Part shown: piece by piece, positions 8,170 to 16,973 of the stretch | Layout: the number at the start of each line of letters is the position of its first letter | How positions within the stretch are numbered: the first letter of the stretch is position 1 | Origin: a virus | DNA length: 38,623 nt | Reading direction: 5' to 3' (one strand) | Virus record (IMG/VR): IMGVR_UViG_3300045051_000128 | Coordinates: 1 to 38,623 of that record | Position numbers and translations under genes: made by a program | Notes under the pieces: model-generated | The model's database searches: none | Told to the model about the DNA's origin: nothing | Seen by the model: the letters and a program-made list of their open reading frames with translations, nothing else

Positions 8170-9491
8170 GCGAGACGGCATCACTGACGGTCAAGATGGG
8201 ATTAGATGGCAAGCCGTTAAAGGACGGCTTGAATAGCGCAAAGGGCGAAGTGCGCTCGTTTGCCGCATCGTTCAAATCCGAACTTGGCGAGACGAAGGGC
8301 GCAGTAAAGGACGTTGCAGGAACCATTGAGGGAATGTCTCGCGCATTTGATGGCAGTGTGTCTGGCGCGGTTGGTGGATTCAAAGACTTCATTGGATTGC
8401 TTAAAACTAGTCCGCTATTGAGCATTGGCGGATTGGTCGCGGGCGTCATCACTGCCATTGCGACATCGGCGGAAAAGGCAGCGAATGATGCCGCGGAAAA
8501 GCTCGCAAAGAGCATAGAAGAGTTCAAGCGACTACGCAAAGAAGTCGAAGACATCAAAGATCGTTCGGCCAAAAAAGACCGCGAAGATTTGCGCCCAGAG
8601 GCAGGCACTCGCGAGGCAATCGACTTTGCCCGCGAAGATTTTAAGATGGCCGAACAGGCATATCAGGCAGAGCTAAAGCGCAACGAAGAGTTGAAAAAAC
8701 GATCCGCTTTACATCAGCAGGCGCAGCGTGATTTGCAGCAGATGATGCAGTCCGGTCTTTACGGAGAAAGTAACGATGTAGCAGATGCGGTTCGTAAATT
8801 GACTCCTAATCAAATTGGAGCAACTGGAGAATCAATTGAGCAGCAGCGCGCATATCTTGCGCGTCGCGGATTTATGTCTTCATGGACTGCCGAGTCTTTG
8901 ACCAAGGCCGCAAATGACAAGGCAAGCGCGAATGACTTGGAGAAATCGGTGCGCGACGTGTATGCCGCCAATGAAAAAATGGGAGATGCGCGGCGTAAGC
9001 TGAACGAAATTACTGCGGCCTACGATAAGCGCAGGCTATCCGAAAATGAGCAGTCCACAAAAGCCGCATACGACAAAGAGCGGAAGATGGAAGAGGACCG
9101 CTTAAAGATGATGGCGGAAGGCCATAAAGAAGCGGCGGACTTGGCGCGCAAGAATGGCGAGGAGCTTGTCAAAATAGAGGAGCAGGCAGCGGAGAAGCGT
9201 CGAGAAGCTTGGAAAAAAGAGGCAGAAGATAAGGCGCAAGCGCAGCAGGATGCCGCCGCTGAAATGTCCGCGCTTGAATCTGGAAAAGATAGATTTTCAA
9301 GCCGTTTTTCTGCGGACCAGTACGCCCGCGTCGGTGGTGAAATAGGTGGTCGGTCAAATATGCGCGAGCTTCGCGATGCAGAAAAACAGGCGCAGCTTTT
9401 GGAAAAAGGCAACGACATTACCGCCAAGATGCTTAACCGAATCGAAAAGATTGAAAGCGTAATGGCGAAGGCCGTGGACGGTGAGCAATGA
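8166..9491 (+). CDS. Tape measure protein (short)
   Basis: 441 residues. N-terminal LTVKMGLDGKPLKDGLNSAKGEVRSF is the typical opening of tape measure proteins. A hydrophobic Gly/Ala segment at about residues 75-105 (SIGGLVAGVITAIATSAEKAA) would insert into the host membrane. Long charged coiled-coil stretches follow (about 110-420). With about 0.15 nm per residue the tail would be roughly 65 nm, short for a siphovirus. It overlaps both neighbours by ATGA. Confidence 0.75.
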   Translation: MSETASLTVKMGLDGKPLKDGLNSAKGEVRSFAASFKSELGETKGAVKDVAGTIEGMSRAFDGSVSGAVGGFKDFIGLLKTSPLLSIGGLVAGVITAIATSAEKAANDAAEKLAKSIEEFKRLRKEVEDIKDRSAKKDREDLRPEAGTREAIDFAREDFKMAEQAYQAELKRNEELKKRSALHQQAQRDLQQMMQSGLYGESNDVADAVRKLTPNQIGATGESIEQQRAYLARRGFMSSWTAESLTKAANDKASANDLEKSVRDVYAANEKMGDARRKLNEITAAYDKRRLSENEQSTKAAYDKERKMEEDRLKMMAEGHKEAADLARKNGEELVKIEEQAAEKRREAWKKEAEDKAQAQQDAAAEMSALESGKDRFSSRFSADQYARVGGEIGGRSNMRELRDAEKQAQLLEKGNDITAKMLNRIEKIESVMAKAVDGEQ

Positions 9492-10225
9492 GCGCGCTTG
9501 AAATACTTGGCAGCACAGAGGCGACGCCGCAGGGAACAAAGTACCGATGGCAGCAGGGCGGCGGTGAAAGCAAGCTGTACACATGGCGCGGACCCACGGC
9601 TGCAATCGCGGCCATTTATGATGGCTTCAAAAATGCTGCGCTTATTGATCCTACATTCGTCGTTATGGATTACGACGAAGGAAAGGGTCTGGGCACGCTG
9701 ACGATTCAAAAGGCCGATGCCGAGTCGGTCATTGGAACGAGCGTAGAGAATGGCGTCACCAAGCTTTACGAGATGTTTGCAAACGAATACCTAAAACCGG
9801 TGCATCAGAATGCGTGGTTTACTGGTGATGGCGGGTTGACGGTTGACCAAATCGTAGAAGTGTACAAAGCATTTGACGCGCAGCAAACCGGAGTATCATT
9901 CAGCAACGACCTACAAACGGACCTTTACGATTTGTTGTGCAAGGGAACCGCGGACTATTTCGAGTCTGGATACGTCATCCGCGAATCAAAGATCGTGAAC
10001 GGGCGCAATGCCGTGCGGGCGAACTTTACGCTTGTCAATAAGGTCTCCGCGCCGCCCGACAATGCCGCGGCCAATACTCTTATCGGATCATTGCCGGCTG
10101 GCGAATGGCTAAAGAAATCGCCCATCGTTCGGCAGATTACAAAGACGCGCTGGCACATCGAAACGGAATGGTGGTGGGCGGAGAAGTGGTCCGCCGTGCT
10201 TTATGGCGGGACTGGCGATCCATGA
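9488..10225 (+). CDS. Tail protein downstream of tape measure
   Basis: 245 residues in the position of minor/distal tail proteins. It has a Trp-rich, beta-like composition, with EYLKPVHQNAWFTGDG in the middle and IETEWWWAEKWSAVLYGG at the C-terminus. I do not recognise the family. ATGA overlaps on both sides tie it to the tape measure and the next small protein, so a tail-tip or baseplate role is likely. Confidence 0.5.
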   Translation: MSALEILGSTEATPQGTKYRWQQGGGESKLYTWRGPTAAIAAIYDGFKNAALIDPTFVVMDYDEGKGLGTLTIQKADAESVIGTSVENGVTKLYEMFANEYLKPVHQNAWFTGDGGLTVDQIVEVYKAFDAQQTGVSFSNDLQTDLYDLLCKGTADYFESGYVIRESKIVNGRNAVRANFTLVNKVSAPPDNAAANTLIGSLPAGEWLKKSPIVRQITKTRWHIETEWWWAEKWSAVLYGGTGDP

Positions 10226-10584
10226 TAAACTCACTGCCAAACAAGACGCGATCTCCGATTCCTTCCGCGAGCGACGTTAATCAGGCACTAGACGCGATCC
10301 GTCAGAATCGCGCCGTGTATGGTGCTGGCCACATGACAACACGCGGCTTCATCCCGGTTCGCAAGCGCGCTCGCAACGGATCATCCATTCCATTGTCCGC
10401 ATACGTTCGCGTGGCGGGCAAGAAAATTGCCATCAGCGGAACCGTGGCTCGCTATGTCTGGGTCAACTATTCGACTAATCCACCAACGGCCACATATTCC
10501 AGTACTGACATGGACGAAATGCCGAACAACATAGAGATTTACGATACAAGTGTCCGCGAAATTCACATACCGCGTCTTGGCTAG
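10222..10584 (+). CDS. Small tail-tip protein, unknown
   Basis: 120 residues, start ATG 10222 overlapping the preceding stop. An upstream in-frame ATG at 10105 lies wholly inside the previous gene and is rejected. The mid-region IPLSAYVRVAGKKIAISGTVARYVWVNY is beta-rich with an AYVRV-type strand, as seen in receptor-distal tail proteins. Its 3' end overlaps the next gene by 35 bp. Confidence 0.5.
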   Translation: MINSLPNKTRSPIPSASDVNQALDAIRQNRAVYGAGHMTTRGFIPVRKRARNGSSIPLSAYVRVAGKKIAISGTVARYVWVNYSTNPPTATYSSTDMDEMPNNIEIYDTSVREIHIPRLG

Positions 10585-12088
10585 TCTGTTCCTTGCGTTG
10601 CCATCATTCGCCGGATGGCACAGCTATGCATGGGAAAACTACCGCTATGGCACCAATCATGCGCCCGTAGTCACGCAGATATGGGCCACGGTGCATAGCG
10701 TCGTCGTGACGAACTACGTCACCAACTCGCCGGTATTGACCACGAACAACTTCATAAATGATGCACAATTCTGGAGGTCAACGACGGGCAATGTATCGGG
10801 AACGAAAACAATCACCGCATATAGCAATGGCGCGGCAACAACTTGGACGTACTCGTATTCACTTCCGCTTGTGGCCACGAATGCCGCATTGCAGGCTCGC
10901 GAGATTGTTGGCCGCGATTCGTTCGGGGCAGTCAAAGAGCGCACCGAATCTGTTTCCAGCAATGCCGGCGTCGTTTCCGCGCTTGCATCATTCCCATATG
11001 TATATCGCAGCGAGCGCGACCAGCTTATATTCGTCAAGCAATGGATCATCGACTATGCCGCAAACTTCGTGAACGTCACCGCATCCACGAATCGCGACTT
11101 CTACGTTGACTACTTCAAAACGAATAGCTCTGGCACGATTCCAATGCTATCCGCAACGTCGGTTATCGCGCTGGTGAATGCACCAACAAACTATTTGACC
11201 TATACACCATGGCGCGAATTATGGCCGATTGATTCGGGGCGCGTGTCTGTATCTACATGCCTAGTCACATTCGCGAACGCAACTACCAGCGCAGTCACGA
11301 ACGCATTTATCGACTGTTGCGGCCATGTCAATTCGCTTGTTCTGACCAACGGACAAGTAGGTACAATCATTTGCACGAACGATTACATACAGGCCGGAAG
11401 AACCGCGGCGGATTATGGATGGAAGTACATCACCAACATATTTGCGCTGCTGGTTCATACCTACAGTGAAAACTATGCGCCTACGGAAAAGTACCAGTCC
11501 GTGAATTACGATATTGATACGGGGCCACCATGCGAAAGCTTGTCCGACTCTGATGCCGCGGTATCGGCTGCGTTCAATAATCAAACTGATGCCGGCTGCG
11601 GAGGGACTATTGACCCGATGGACAATCGCCCTTTTTTGTACACTACTATCGGATCGCTTGCGCGGTATTATTGCCAGACACTATTTACAAGCGGATCAGG
11701 CACGCAGTCTGCCAATGGCATGCTCACGTCTGGAATGTTTTTGCGGCACTTGGTCGGCGGCGCGTCCACATCAATAACGCATGTCGCCGATTTGTACGTT
11801 TCGGTATCTACAAACATCCCGCTTTCGCCGGCATCTACGAACATGTTCCTTGAGTATGACGACTATGGGCAAGGATTCACCACGAATTACACCGTATTTG
11901 GAAGCATAACCGCGGCAGGAAATACGACGAACGCGATACTAATTGGCGAAGACCCAGCCGGAGCGCAATCAATACCGCCAGCGCCATCGACACCACCGAA
12001 CAACACGCTTGCGATTCGTGGCCACGATACCCCCGTGAGCCGGTGGATTATCCGCTGGAATGTATCTGGCGGATTCGATTACAAATAG
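10550..12088 (+). CDS. Large secreted-type tail/fibre protein
   Basis: 512 residues starting at GTG 10550, whose N-terminus is a signal peptide (SAKFTYRVLASLFLALPSFAG). The rest is very rich in Asn, Thr, Ser and Tyr with repeated VVTNYVTN-like steps, typical of secreted beta proteins. A cluster of six cysteines between residues 220 and 400 may form disulfides, which fits export. Gene order (after tail tip, before two more surface-type proteins) suggests a host-recognition component. I know no family for it. Confidence 0.55.
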   Translation: MSAKFTYRVLASLFLALPSFAGWHSYAWENYRYGTNHAPVVTQIWATVHSVVVTNYVTNSPVLTTNNFINDAQFWRSTTGNVSGTKTITAYSNGAATTWTYSYSLPLVATNAALQAREIVGRDSFGAVKERTESVSSNAGVVSALASFPYVYRSERDQLIFVKQWIIDYAANFVNVTASTNRDFYVDYFKTNSSGTIPMLSATSVIALVNAPTNYLTYTPWRELWPIDSGRVSVSTCLVTFANATTSAVTNAFIDCCGHVNSLVLTNGQVGTIICTNDYIQAGRTAADYGWKYITNIFALLVHTYSENYAPTEKYQSVNYDIDTGPPCESLSDSDAAVSAAFNNQTDAGCGGTIDPMDNRPFLYTTIGSLARYYCQTLFTSGSGTQSANGMLTSGMFLRHLVGGASTSITHVADLYVSVSTNIPLSPASTNMFLEYDDYGQGFTTNYTVFGSITAAGNTTNAILIGEDPAGAQSIPPAPSTPPNNTLAIRGHDTPVSRWIIRWNVSGGFDYK

Positions 12089-12128
12089 TGCTTGCAATTA
12101 TAATTGAACTGTGAAACAAGGTGACACC

Positions 12129-14585
12129 ATGAAGCGCATTTTTCTGTTGACACTCGCCCCGCTTTTCGCATTTGCCGCCGGTCCCGCGCCTTATCCGGTG
12201 TCGGTCAATTCGCAATCGCCCGTCGTGACATCGCTGCAATCGTACCAAGCGAATGAGCGGACATTTCGCGTTACGTTTAAGGACGGAACTAACGCCGTCG
12301 ATTTGACCGGCTATGTTCCTGCGATGTCATGGGCAACTACGAACACGGCAACGAACGTGGCAACGTCCTCGTGGGCCTACGTCAATTCTAGCACGTCGGG
12401 CATTGTTGATTTTACATTTACGCCCGCGGCCATGAATACCAACGGCACGTTCATCTATGAGGTCGGAGTTGCGGGCCTTCCCTTCGTCTATCGGCAAGGC
12501 GTGTTCACGATCATCAGTTCACCGATGGGCAACGGCGCAGCGGCCTTGACGTTCACCAATCCGGCTAGCTACGTCGCCACGGTTGGCAGCACGGTGCCCG
12601 GAATTGGCTTTGACCAAGCGACTGGCGCGGCAGTACTCACCGGGAACATTGCGGCTGCGTCGGGTTCAATCACCGGAAACCAGCACAACGCCATCCTCGG
12701 CGGCTTGACGATTAGCAACGGCCTGCAATTCGCCACCAATACCGCGCTGACGTATTCCGCTGGCCGAGTTGGATGGGACACGAACGAGGCGACGCTTACG
12801 CTTACAATGGCAGATACCAATGTCCGAATGCAGGTAGGCATGGAAATGTATCTGTACGGGCAAAACAAAAGTGGCATGGCCATTACAAACGGAACGCTTC
12901 TCAAGCTGGTAAATGATCCGGGCGGAACTACTCCGAGATTTGACCGAGCAAGCGCGACGAATGCCACAAATGCGGGCCACTTCATCGGCATGGCTACAAT
13001 GGATGCGGGATCGGATAGTAACCTTTACGTTACGGCATTCGGCGCGGTGCATGATCTATCATTGCCAACAACATACTACACCAATGGCGCGGACCTATAC
13101 CTTGACGGAGAAGGAACATTTACGAATGCGCCGGCGGCATATCCCGCGAAGTCAACGCATGTAGGCTATGTGATTCGCGCTCATTCTAGCGCAGGTATTG
13201 CGTGGATACATCAGGGCGTGCCTGAAATGGACCCGTATTGGATGGCGTTCAGCAACCGCCTTTTGAACGGAAAGCTTGACACAAACGGCGTGCAGGCCGG
13301 CGGGCTTGGTGGCGTGGTAATCACGAACGCAAACGGCTTTGCCTACATCAGCGCGACGAATACGGGCGGAGGCGGAAGTGCCGACGCAACAAACGTGGCA
13401 TCCGGCGCGTCCATTGCATATCAACCGCAGTCCACAAATGCCGTCTGGCGCACGTTGTCGCAATACGCTCGCACCAATTCGCCCGGAATCGAGGATCAGG
13501 CTTTAGCGTTTGACTACAATGGGATTTTCAATCCGGCAGTACCATCATGGACCATCACCGACACTAACAATGTATTCCTGCGAATCGCATTTGAGCCTGA
13601 TTGGTACGATAATTTCGAGTTCAACATTGACCTAGCCAATAGGTTCATGTCCACGAATAGCGCATCCGCTGCGGGCACGCTGGGAGGCTTGCCGTGGTCT
13701 CGCGTTCTGGCTAGCTATTACGATTGGACTGACGATGATTGGTATTGGCGTTATGCCGGATGGATCACAGAAGAGACCACGAACTACGCGCATATCCGTC
13801 TTCGCACGAATCGGAAGTATGTCAATTCAACCGCGTTCGATGTGTTCGTTTCAGCGGACGATTACAACATCGGACACTTCGGAATGACCAGCAACGGAAG
13901 CATGAGCGTTGCCTCTACCGCTCCGCTGTTCGGCATTGGAACTATCAATGACACGCCAATGATTCTGGGGCAAAACAATTCAGAGCGGGCGCGAATCACT
14001 TCCGCTGGATTGGTAGTTAGTCAGTCGGTAACCGCTGGATCATTTGCCGGCAACGGCTCCGGCCTGACTGGATTGAACGGCGCGGCCATCACAAACTTCT
14101 CTGGCGGGTCCGTAACGCTGACATCAAACGTCGTATGGAAAGTGCCATCTATGCGCGGCGCGTGGGATATTTCAACCGACGTTCCGGCAGGCGGCGGCGT
14201 GTCGCTTGGATTCGAGACACCGTTCACCACATCAACGACGTATCGCGCCAGCATCCGCACGCTATCTACGGCGGCAACGTATCGCGTGGCGCAGGGCGCG
14301 GCGATGTGCCTTTCCAGCGTCGCGACGAATCGCGGCACGGTCTTTATCGACTACGTAGCATGGACGAACACGGCGACGAATAGCGTATGGTTCACGCCGT
14401 TTGATGGAACGAATCGGCTTGCGACGGTGAACTTGACCACTACGGCGGTTTATCAGGTGGACGGAAGCGGATGGGGAACGCGGGCCGTTATCCCATTTTT
14501 TGCTGGCAATCAAGTCGCGGTCGGAGCGGCTTCCACAAACGCGGCGCGTTCATTCCTGCCGCCCATTGGCGAGGTTGAGCGATGA
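12129..14585 (+). CDS. Very large fibre-like protein with signal peptide
   Basis: 818 residues from ATG 12129 (AAGGTG ribosome site); a GTG at 12111 is possible but lacks a site. Signal peptide MKRIFLLTLAPLFAFAAG. About residues 25-130 form a beta domain (RTFRVTFKDGTNAVDLTGY ... FIYEVGV ... FTI), like baseplate upper-protein/BppU domains that anchor receptor-binding proteins. Near residue 640 is SFAGNGSGLTGLNG, a short repeat common in fibre shafts and head-binding regions. This is the best receptor-binding/fibre candidate. The signal peptide is unusual for a virion protein. It overlaps the next gene by 4 bp. Confidence 0.65.
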   Translation: MKRIFLLTLAPLFAFAAGPAPYPVSVNSQSPVVTSLQSYQANERTFRVTFKDGTNAVDLTGYVPAMSWATTNTATNVATSSWAYVNSSTSGIVDFTFTPAAMNTNGTFIYEVGVAGLPFVYRQGVFTIISSPMGNGAAALTFTNPASYVATVGSTVPGIGFDQATGAAVLTGNIAAASGSITGNQHNAILGGLTISNGLQFATNTALTYSAGRVGWDTNEATLTLTMADTNVRMQVGMEMYLYGQNKSGMAITNGTLLKLVNDPGGTTPRFDRASATNATNAGHFIGMATMDAGSDSNLYVTAFGAVHDLSLPTTYYTNGADLYLDGEGTFTNAPAAYPAKSTHVGYVIRAHSSAGIAWIHQGVPEMDPYWMAFSNRLLNGKLDTNGVQAGGLGGVVITNANGFAYISATNTGGGGSADATNVASGASIAYQPQSTNAVWRTLSQYARTNSPGIEDQALAFDYNGIFNPAVPSWTITDTNNVFLRIAFEPDWYDNFEFNIDLANRFMSTNSASAAGTLGGLPWSRVLASYYDWTDDDWYWRYAGWITEETTNYAHIRLRTNRKYVNSTAFDVFVSADDYNIGHFGMTSNGSMSVASTAPLFGIGTINDTPMILGQNNSERARITSAGLVVSQSVTAGSFAGNGSGLTGLNGAAITNFSGGSVTLTSNVVWKVPSMRGAWDISTDVPAGGGVSLGFETPFTTSTTYRASIRTLSTAATYRVAQGAAMCLSSVATNRGTVFIDYVAWTNTATNSVWFTPFDGTNRLATVNLTTTAVYQVDGSGWGTRAVIPFFAGNQVAVGAASTNAARSFLPPIGEVER

Positions 14586-15310
14586 TGCGGCGCATTGTAA
14601 TCGCGTGCCTTGTAGCCTGCAATGCGTTCGCGCAATGGGGCGAGGACTCGCGGACGATGGGACGATACCTTGTTCCGGGCGGGCAGGTAGGATCAATCGT
14701 TGAAGATGCCGCTGGACTGTCAGGCGCGGCAGCGGCTACGGGATGGGTCTTTACGGCGACAAGTGCGACGAATGCAGGCGCGGCAGGAAGCGTTATCCAT
14801 ACGAAGCTGACCGGAACGCTGGCGACAAACGAATCATGCGCGATTGCGTTGTGGTTCAAGGTTGCAGCGACGCAGGACCAAGCGTTAGCCGGCGTGAATA
14901 TGGGTTCGCCCGGAACGCTGATGGCACTAGAGCTTAACCGGCCAGCGGGAGGTGGCAATGGCATTTACATGTCTTGCCGTGACGCCGATTCGTCGTCAGG
15001 TGATTTGGTGATGATGACGAATAACGTACGCGACGGCCAGCCGCACCATGTCGTTGCGATGTATGACGGGAATGCGCGGCAGTTGCGCATGTATCTAGAC
15101 GGCAATCCGTCGAGTAATACGACAGTCACGGCGGAAAGCGGAAGCACGTTTAAGACGTGGGCAACTGGCATCGGCATCGGCGGATTAACGCGAACGAATG
15201 CCGCCCCATTGCGACCGTTTGCGGGTTCACTTTGGGATTTTCAGATCATGCGATTCGCGCCATCGCAGGACGAAGTTCAAGCAATTAGATCAAAAGGAAT
15301 ATCGCCATGA
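14582..15310 (+). CDS. Secreted LamG/concanavalin-like lectin domain protein
   Basis: 242 residues. Signal peptide MMRRIVIACLVACNAFA, then a LamG-type jelly-roll: ESCAIALWFKV, DGQPHHVVAMYDGNARQLRMYLDGNP and FAGSLWDFQIMRFAPSQDEVQAI are the expected strands (alternating W/F, HHV(V/A), LYLDG, (D)FQIM(R)). Such domains bind glycans. It follows the large fibre protein with ATGA coupling, so a carbohydrate-binding accessory fibre is likely. Start could be ATG 14582 or 14585. Confidence 0.75.
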   Translation: MMRRIVIACLVACNAFAQWGEDSRTMGRYLVPGGQVGSIVEDAAGLSGAAAATGWVFTATSATNAGAAGSVIHTKLTGTLATNESCAIALWFKVAATQDQALAGVNMGSPGTLMALELNRPAGGGNGIYMSCRDADSSSGDLVMMTNNVRDGQPHHVVAMYDGNARQLRMYLDGNPSSNTTVTAESGSTFKTWATGIGIGGLTRTNAAPLRPFAGSLWDFQIMRFAPSQDEVQAIRSKGISP

Positions 15311-15564
15311 CACGGACAGCAGACGGTAAGCTAAACATCACGCCGCGAGACATTGCGCGGCATCCCATCCTTTTGGTTGTGTGCCTGCTAGGTCTAGGCG
15401 GCGGCGGCACTGGCGCGCTGTCTATTCTGAGCATCGCTACGAAGACGGACGTGCAGCGAATCGAATCAAAGCTGGACGCCGTTGCCGGCGACGTTGCAGA
15501 CCTAAAGGTCGAAGCGCGGGCGCGCGAGATTGCGGAAGCGAAAAAGGTTGTTCAGCATCCTTGA
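15307..15564 (+). CDS. Small membrane protein, holin candidate
   Basis: 85 residues: a short polar N-terminus, one membrane segment (HPILLVVCLLGLGGGGTGAL), then a charged coiled-coil helix (TDVQRIESKLDAVAGDVADLKVEARA). This one-TM plus coiled-coil layout occurs in class III-like holins and XhlA/hemolysin-type lysis proteins. ATGA overlap with the lectin gene places it at the end of the late operon, where lysis genes usually start. Function is inferred from topology and place. Confidence 0.5.
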   Translation: MTRTADGKLNITPRDIARHPILLVVCLLGLGGGGTGALSILSIATKTDVQRIESKLDAVAGDVADLKVEARAREIAEAKKVVQHP

Positions 15565-15597
15565 CAATCGCGTCGTGATTGCGTAGGTATCGCGATG

Positions 15598-15765
15598 TTG
15601 CGGCTGCGTGGCGGAATGTAAAGACGCACCGGGAGCAGGTGGGAAATGCTTTTCACTTAGGTCGTATGATGGTTGCAAACATCTTTCGATGCGGATAATA
15701 ACCGCACAACGAATAAAGGATGCCGCAATTTTCCCATGCAGGTTCAAATCCTGCCGCAGTCGCAA
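15598..15765 (+). ncRNA. tRNA-like RNA with an expanded central domain
   Basis: GGCTGCG (15602-15608) pairs with CGCAGTC (15755-15761); flanking bases extend this to 11 bp. After TG comes a D arm GCG/CGC (15611-15627) very like bacterial tRNA-Leu, and directly before the 3' strand a perfect T arm GCAGG TTCAAAT CCTGC (15738-15754). The anticodon arm is not in place. Instead about 110 nt intervene, closed by TGGGAAA (15640) with TTTCCCA (15730) next to the T arm, and holding a hairpin TGCGG ATAATAA CCGCA (15690-15706). This closing helix beside the T arm, and a GCA AAC frame ending in TAATAA in a hairpin loop, recall tmRNA, but it is far too short. No CCA is encoded. A T6 run at 15770-15775 may terminate it. 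Confidence 0.6.
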
Positions 15766-15812
15766 CGCTGTTTTTTGACGCGCAATAACTCAAGCCGAAA
15801 TCGGATGGCACG

Positions 15813-15971
15813 ATGACGATTCTTCGCAACGGACATTCGCACAGCGATACACGTTGCAATCATCGCGCCAGTCACAAGCCGCGCTATAGGCGGCAAGAGC
15901 CGGACGGCAGAACGTCGAGTTTGGAATGTCCGGGGTGCGGGTTGACAGTCCCGTTTGCGCTTCAACATTGA
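15813..15971 (+). CDS. Small zinc-ribbon-type protein
   Basis: 52 residues. It contains RCNH and later LECPGCG, a CPxCG half of a zinc ribbon, plus several His that could complete a site. Translation from ATG 15813 ends 10 bp before the lipoprotein start. No strong ribosome site is visible, so expression is uncertain, but the CPGCG knuckle is hard to obtain by chance. Function unknown. Confidence 0.5.
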   Translation: MTILRNGHSHSDTRCNHRASHKPRYRRQEPDGRTSSLECPGCGLTVPFALQH

Positions 15972-15981
15972 AAGGAAAACC

Positions 15982-16335
15982 ATGAAACGAATCGCCGCAA
16001 GTCTGATGCTGGTCGCAATGGCCAGCGGGTGCGCCAAGGTTCAGGGCGTAACCAATAAGTACGCCGATAAAGTTCCGGGCGGTCGCGTCATCCTCGACAA
16101 GTTCCGCGAGGGCGAAGGCGCAAGCGTAGGCATGGAGAAACTGCCGGATGATGCCGTGCGGATCGTCGATTACGTTGACAACAACGGGACGAAGCTCACG
16201 AACGGCGTGCGGGCCGTGACTACGATCCGATACGAGCGCAGCCTTGTGGAATCTGCCGTTGCGCCGGTTGCGGTTCCGGTTGTCGATCCGGTTACGAATG
16301 CGCCGAATAACGCGGACCTGCTGAACAAGCTGTAA
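15982..16335 (+). CDS. Predicted lipoprotein (possible outer-membrane lysis component)
   Basis: 117 residues from ATG 15982 with an AAAGGAAAA ribosome site. MKRIAASLMLVAMASGC is a lipoprotein signal peptide with the lipobox A-S-G-C and modified Cys17. The mature part is hydrophilic with a Pro/Val-rich C-terminus. Between the holin candidate and enzyme-like genes, an o-spanin-like role in outer membrane disruption is possible, but it is longer than most Rz1-like proteins and no i-spanin partner is evident apart from the coiled-coil membrane protein upstream. Confidence 0.6.
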   Translation: MKRIAASLMLVAMASGCAKVQGVTNKYADKVPGGRVILDKFREGEGASVGMEKLPDDAVRIVDYVDNNGTKLTNGVRAVTTIRYERSLVESAVAPVAVPVVDPVTNAPNNADLLNKL

Positions 16336-16337
16336 TC

Positions 16338-16973
16338 ATGACGCCGCTAGAATCCGATCTGGTCAAACTAGCCAAGCTTGCGCGACGCAAGGACATCCGC
16401 CCTCAGTTTGCCGCGCTTCGTGACCTGCATGGTGTAACCGCTGTAACGGCCAAGCTAAACCAATGCTTTGGCGAGGATGGCGCACGCGAGTTGCTGACGT
16501 GGCTTGCGGAGGATGATTCCGCGCCAATGCCCGCAGAACAGCCGGAAACGCCAATTGTACGCCCCGCCGATGTCTTTCCGCTTGTCGGTGCCATTGGATG
16601 GTACAAGGGCCGCAAAGAGTCTCCTGCAAGCGCGACGATTGACAGGGGCCTAAAGTCCGCAAAGATAGAAGGCGGAAACGTGCGGCTTGAATATGGCAAG
16701 CTGGACGGATGGAAGTCGCAAGTAGTTGACGGGGCGACATGCGACGGACACGTTTGCATCGCCTTCATTGCCGATGATGGCACGCTAATCGCTGGCCGGT
16801 TCGATCATAAAAAGGTAGGCCAGACGGTCAAGACGCTGGCCAACATTGGCGGCGGAATCATCAGCGGCAACGGCAAGGTATACAAACCGCGCAAGGGCGA
16901 CACCGTTGGATTCTTTATCCTTGACCGGACGGGCAAGCTTCGGACGAATACTGTTGCGACTACGTGGCCATGA
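16338..16973 (+). CDS. Unknown protein in the lysis-side block
   Basis: 211 residues, soluble. The N-terminal 65 residues are helical and the Pro/Glu-rich stretch PAEQPETP is a linker. The C-terminal ~130 residues are a Trp/Gly-rich beta domain (VGAIGWYKGRK, LIAGRFDHKKVGQ, ANIGGGIISG, DTVGFFILDRTGKLRTN). I do not recognise the family. It starts 2 bp after the lipoprotein stop and overlaps the next gene by ATGA. A cell-wall-binding or lysis role is possible only from context. Confidence 0.5.
   Translation: MTPLESDLVKLAKLARRKDIRPQFAALRDLHGVTAVTAKLNQCFGEDGARELLTWLAEDDSAPMPAEQPETPIVRPADVFPLVGAIGWYKGRKESPASATIDRGLKSAKIEGGNVRLEYGKLDGWKSQVVDGATCDGHVCIAFIADDGTLIAGRFDHKKVGQTVKTLANIGGGIISGNGKVYKPRKGDTVGFFILDRTGKLRTNTVATTWP

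Noticed and set aside
10105-10221. Upstream start for the small tail-tip gene
   Set aside because: It would overlap the previous gene by 121 bp, whereas ATG 10222 gives the ATGA overlap used throughout this operon.
15690-15706. Treating TGCGG ATAATAA CCGCA as a normal anticodon arm
   Set aside because: It would give anticodon AAT, lies about 60 nt too far from the D arm, and does not agree with the Leu-like D arm.
15502-15859. Minus-strand frames at the tRNA-like RNA
   Set aside because: They contain the AGFEPA-type peptide that arises when the T arm of a tRNA is translated backwards.
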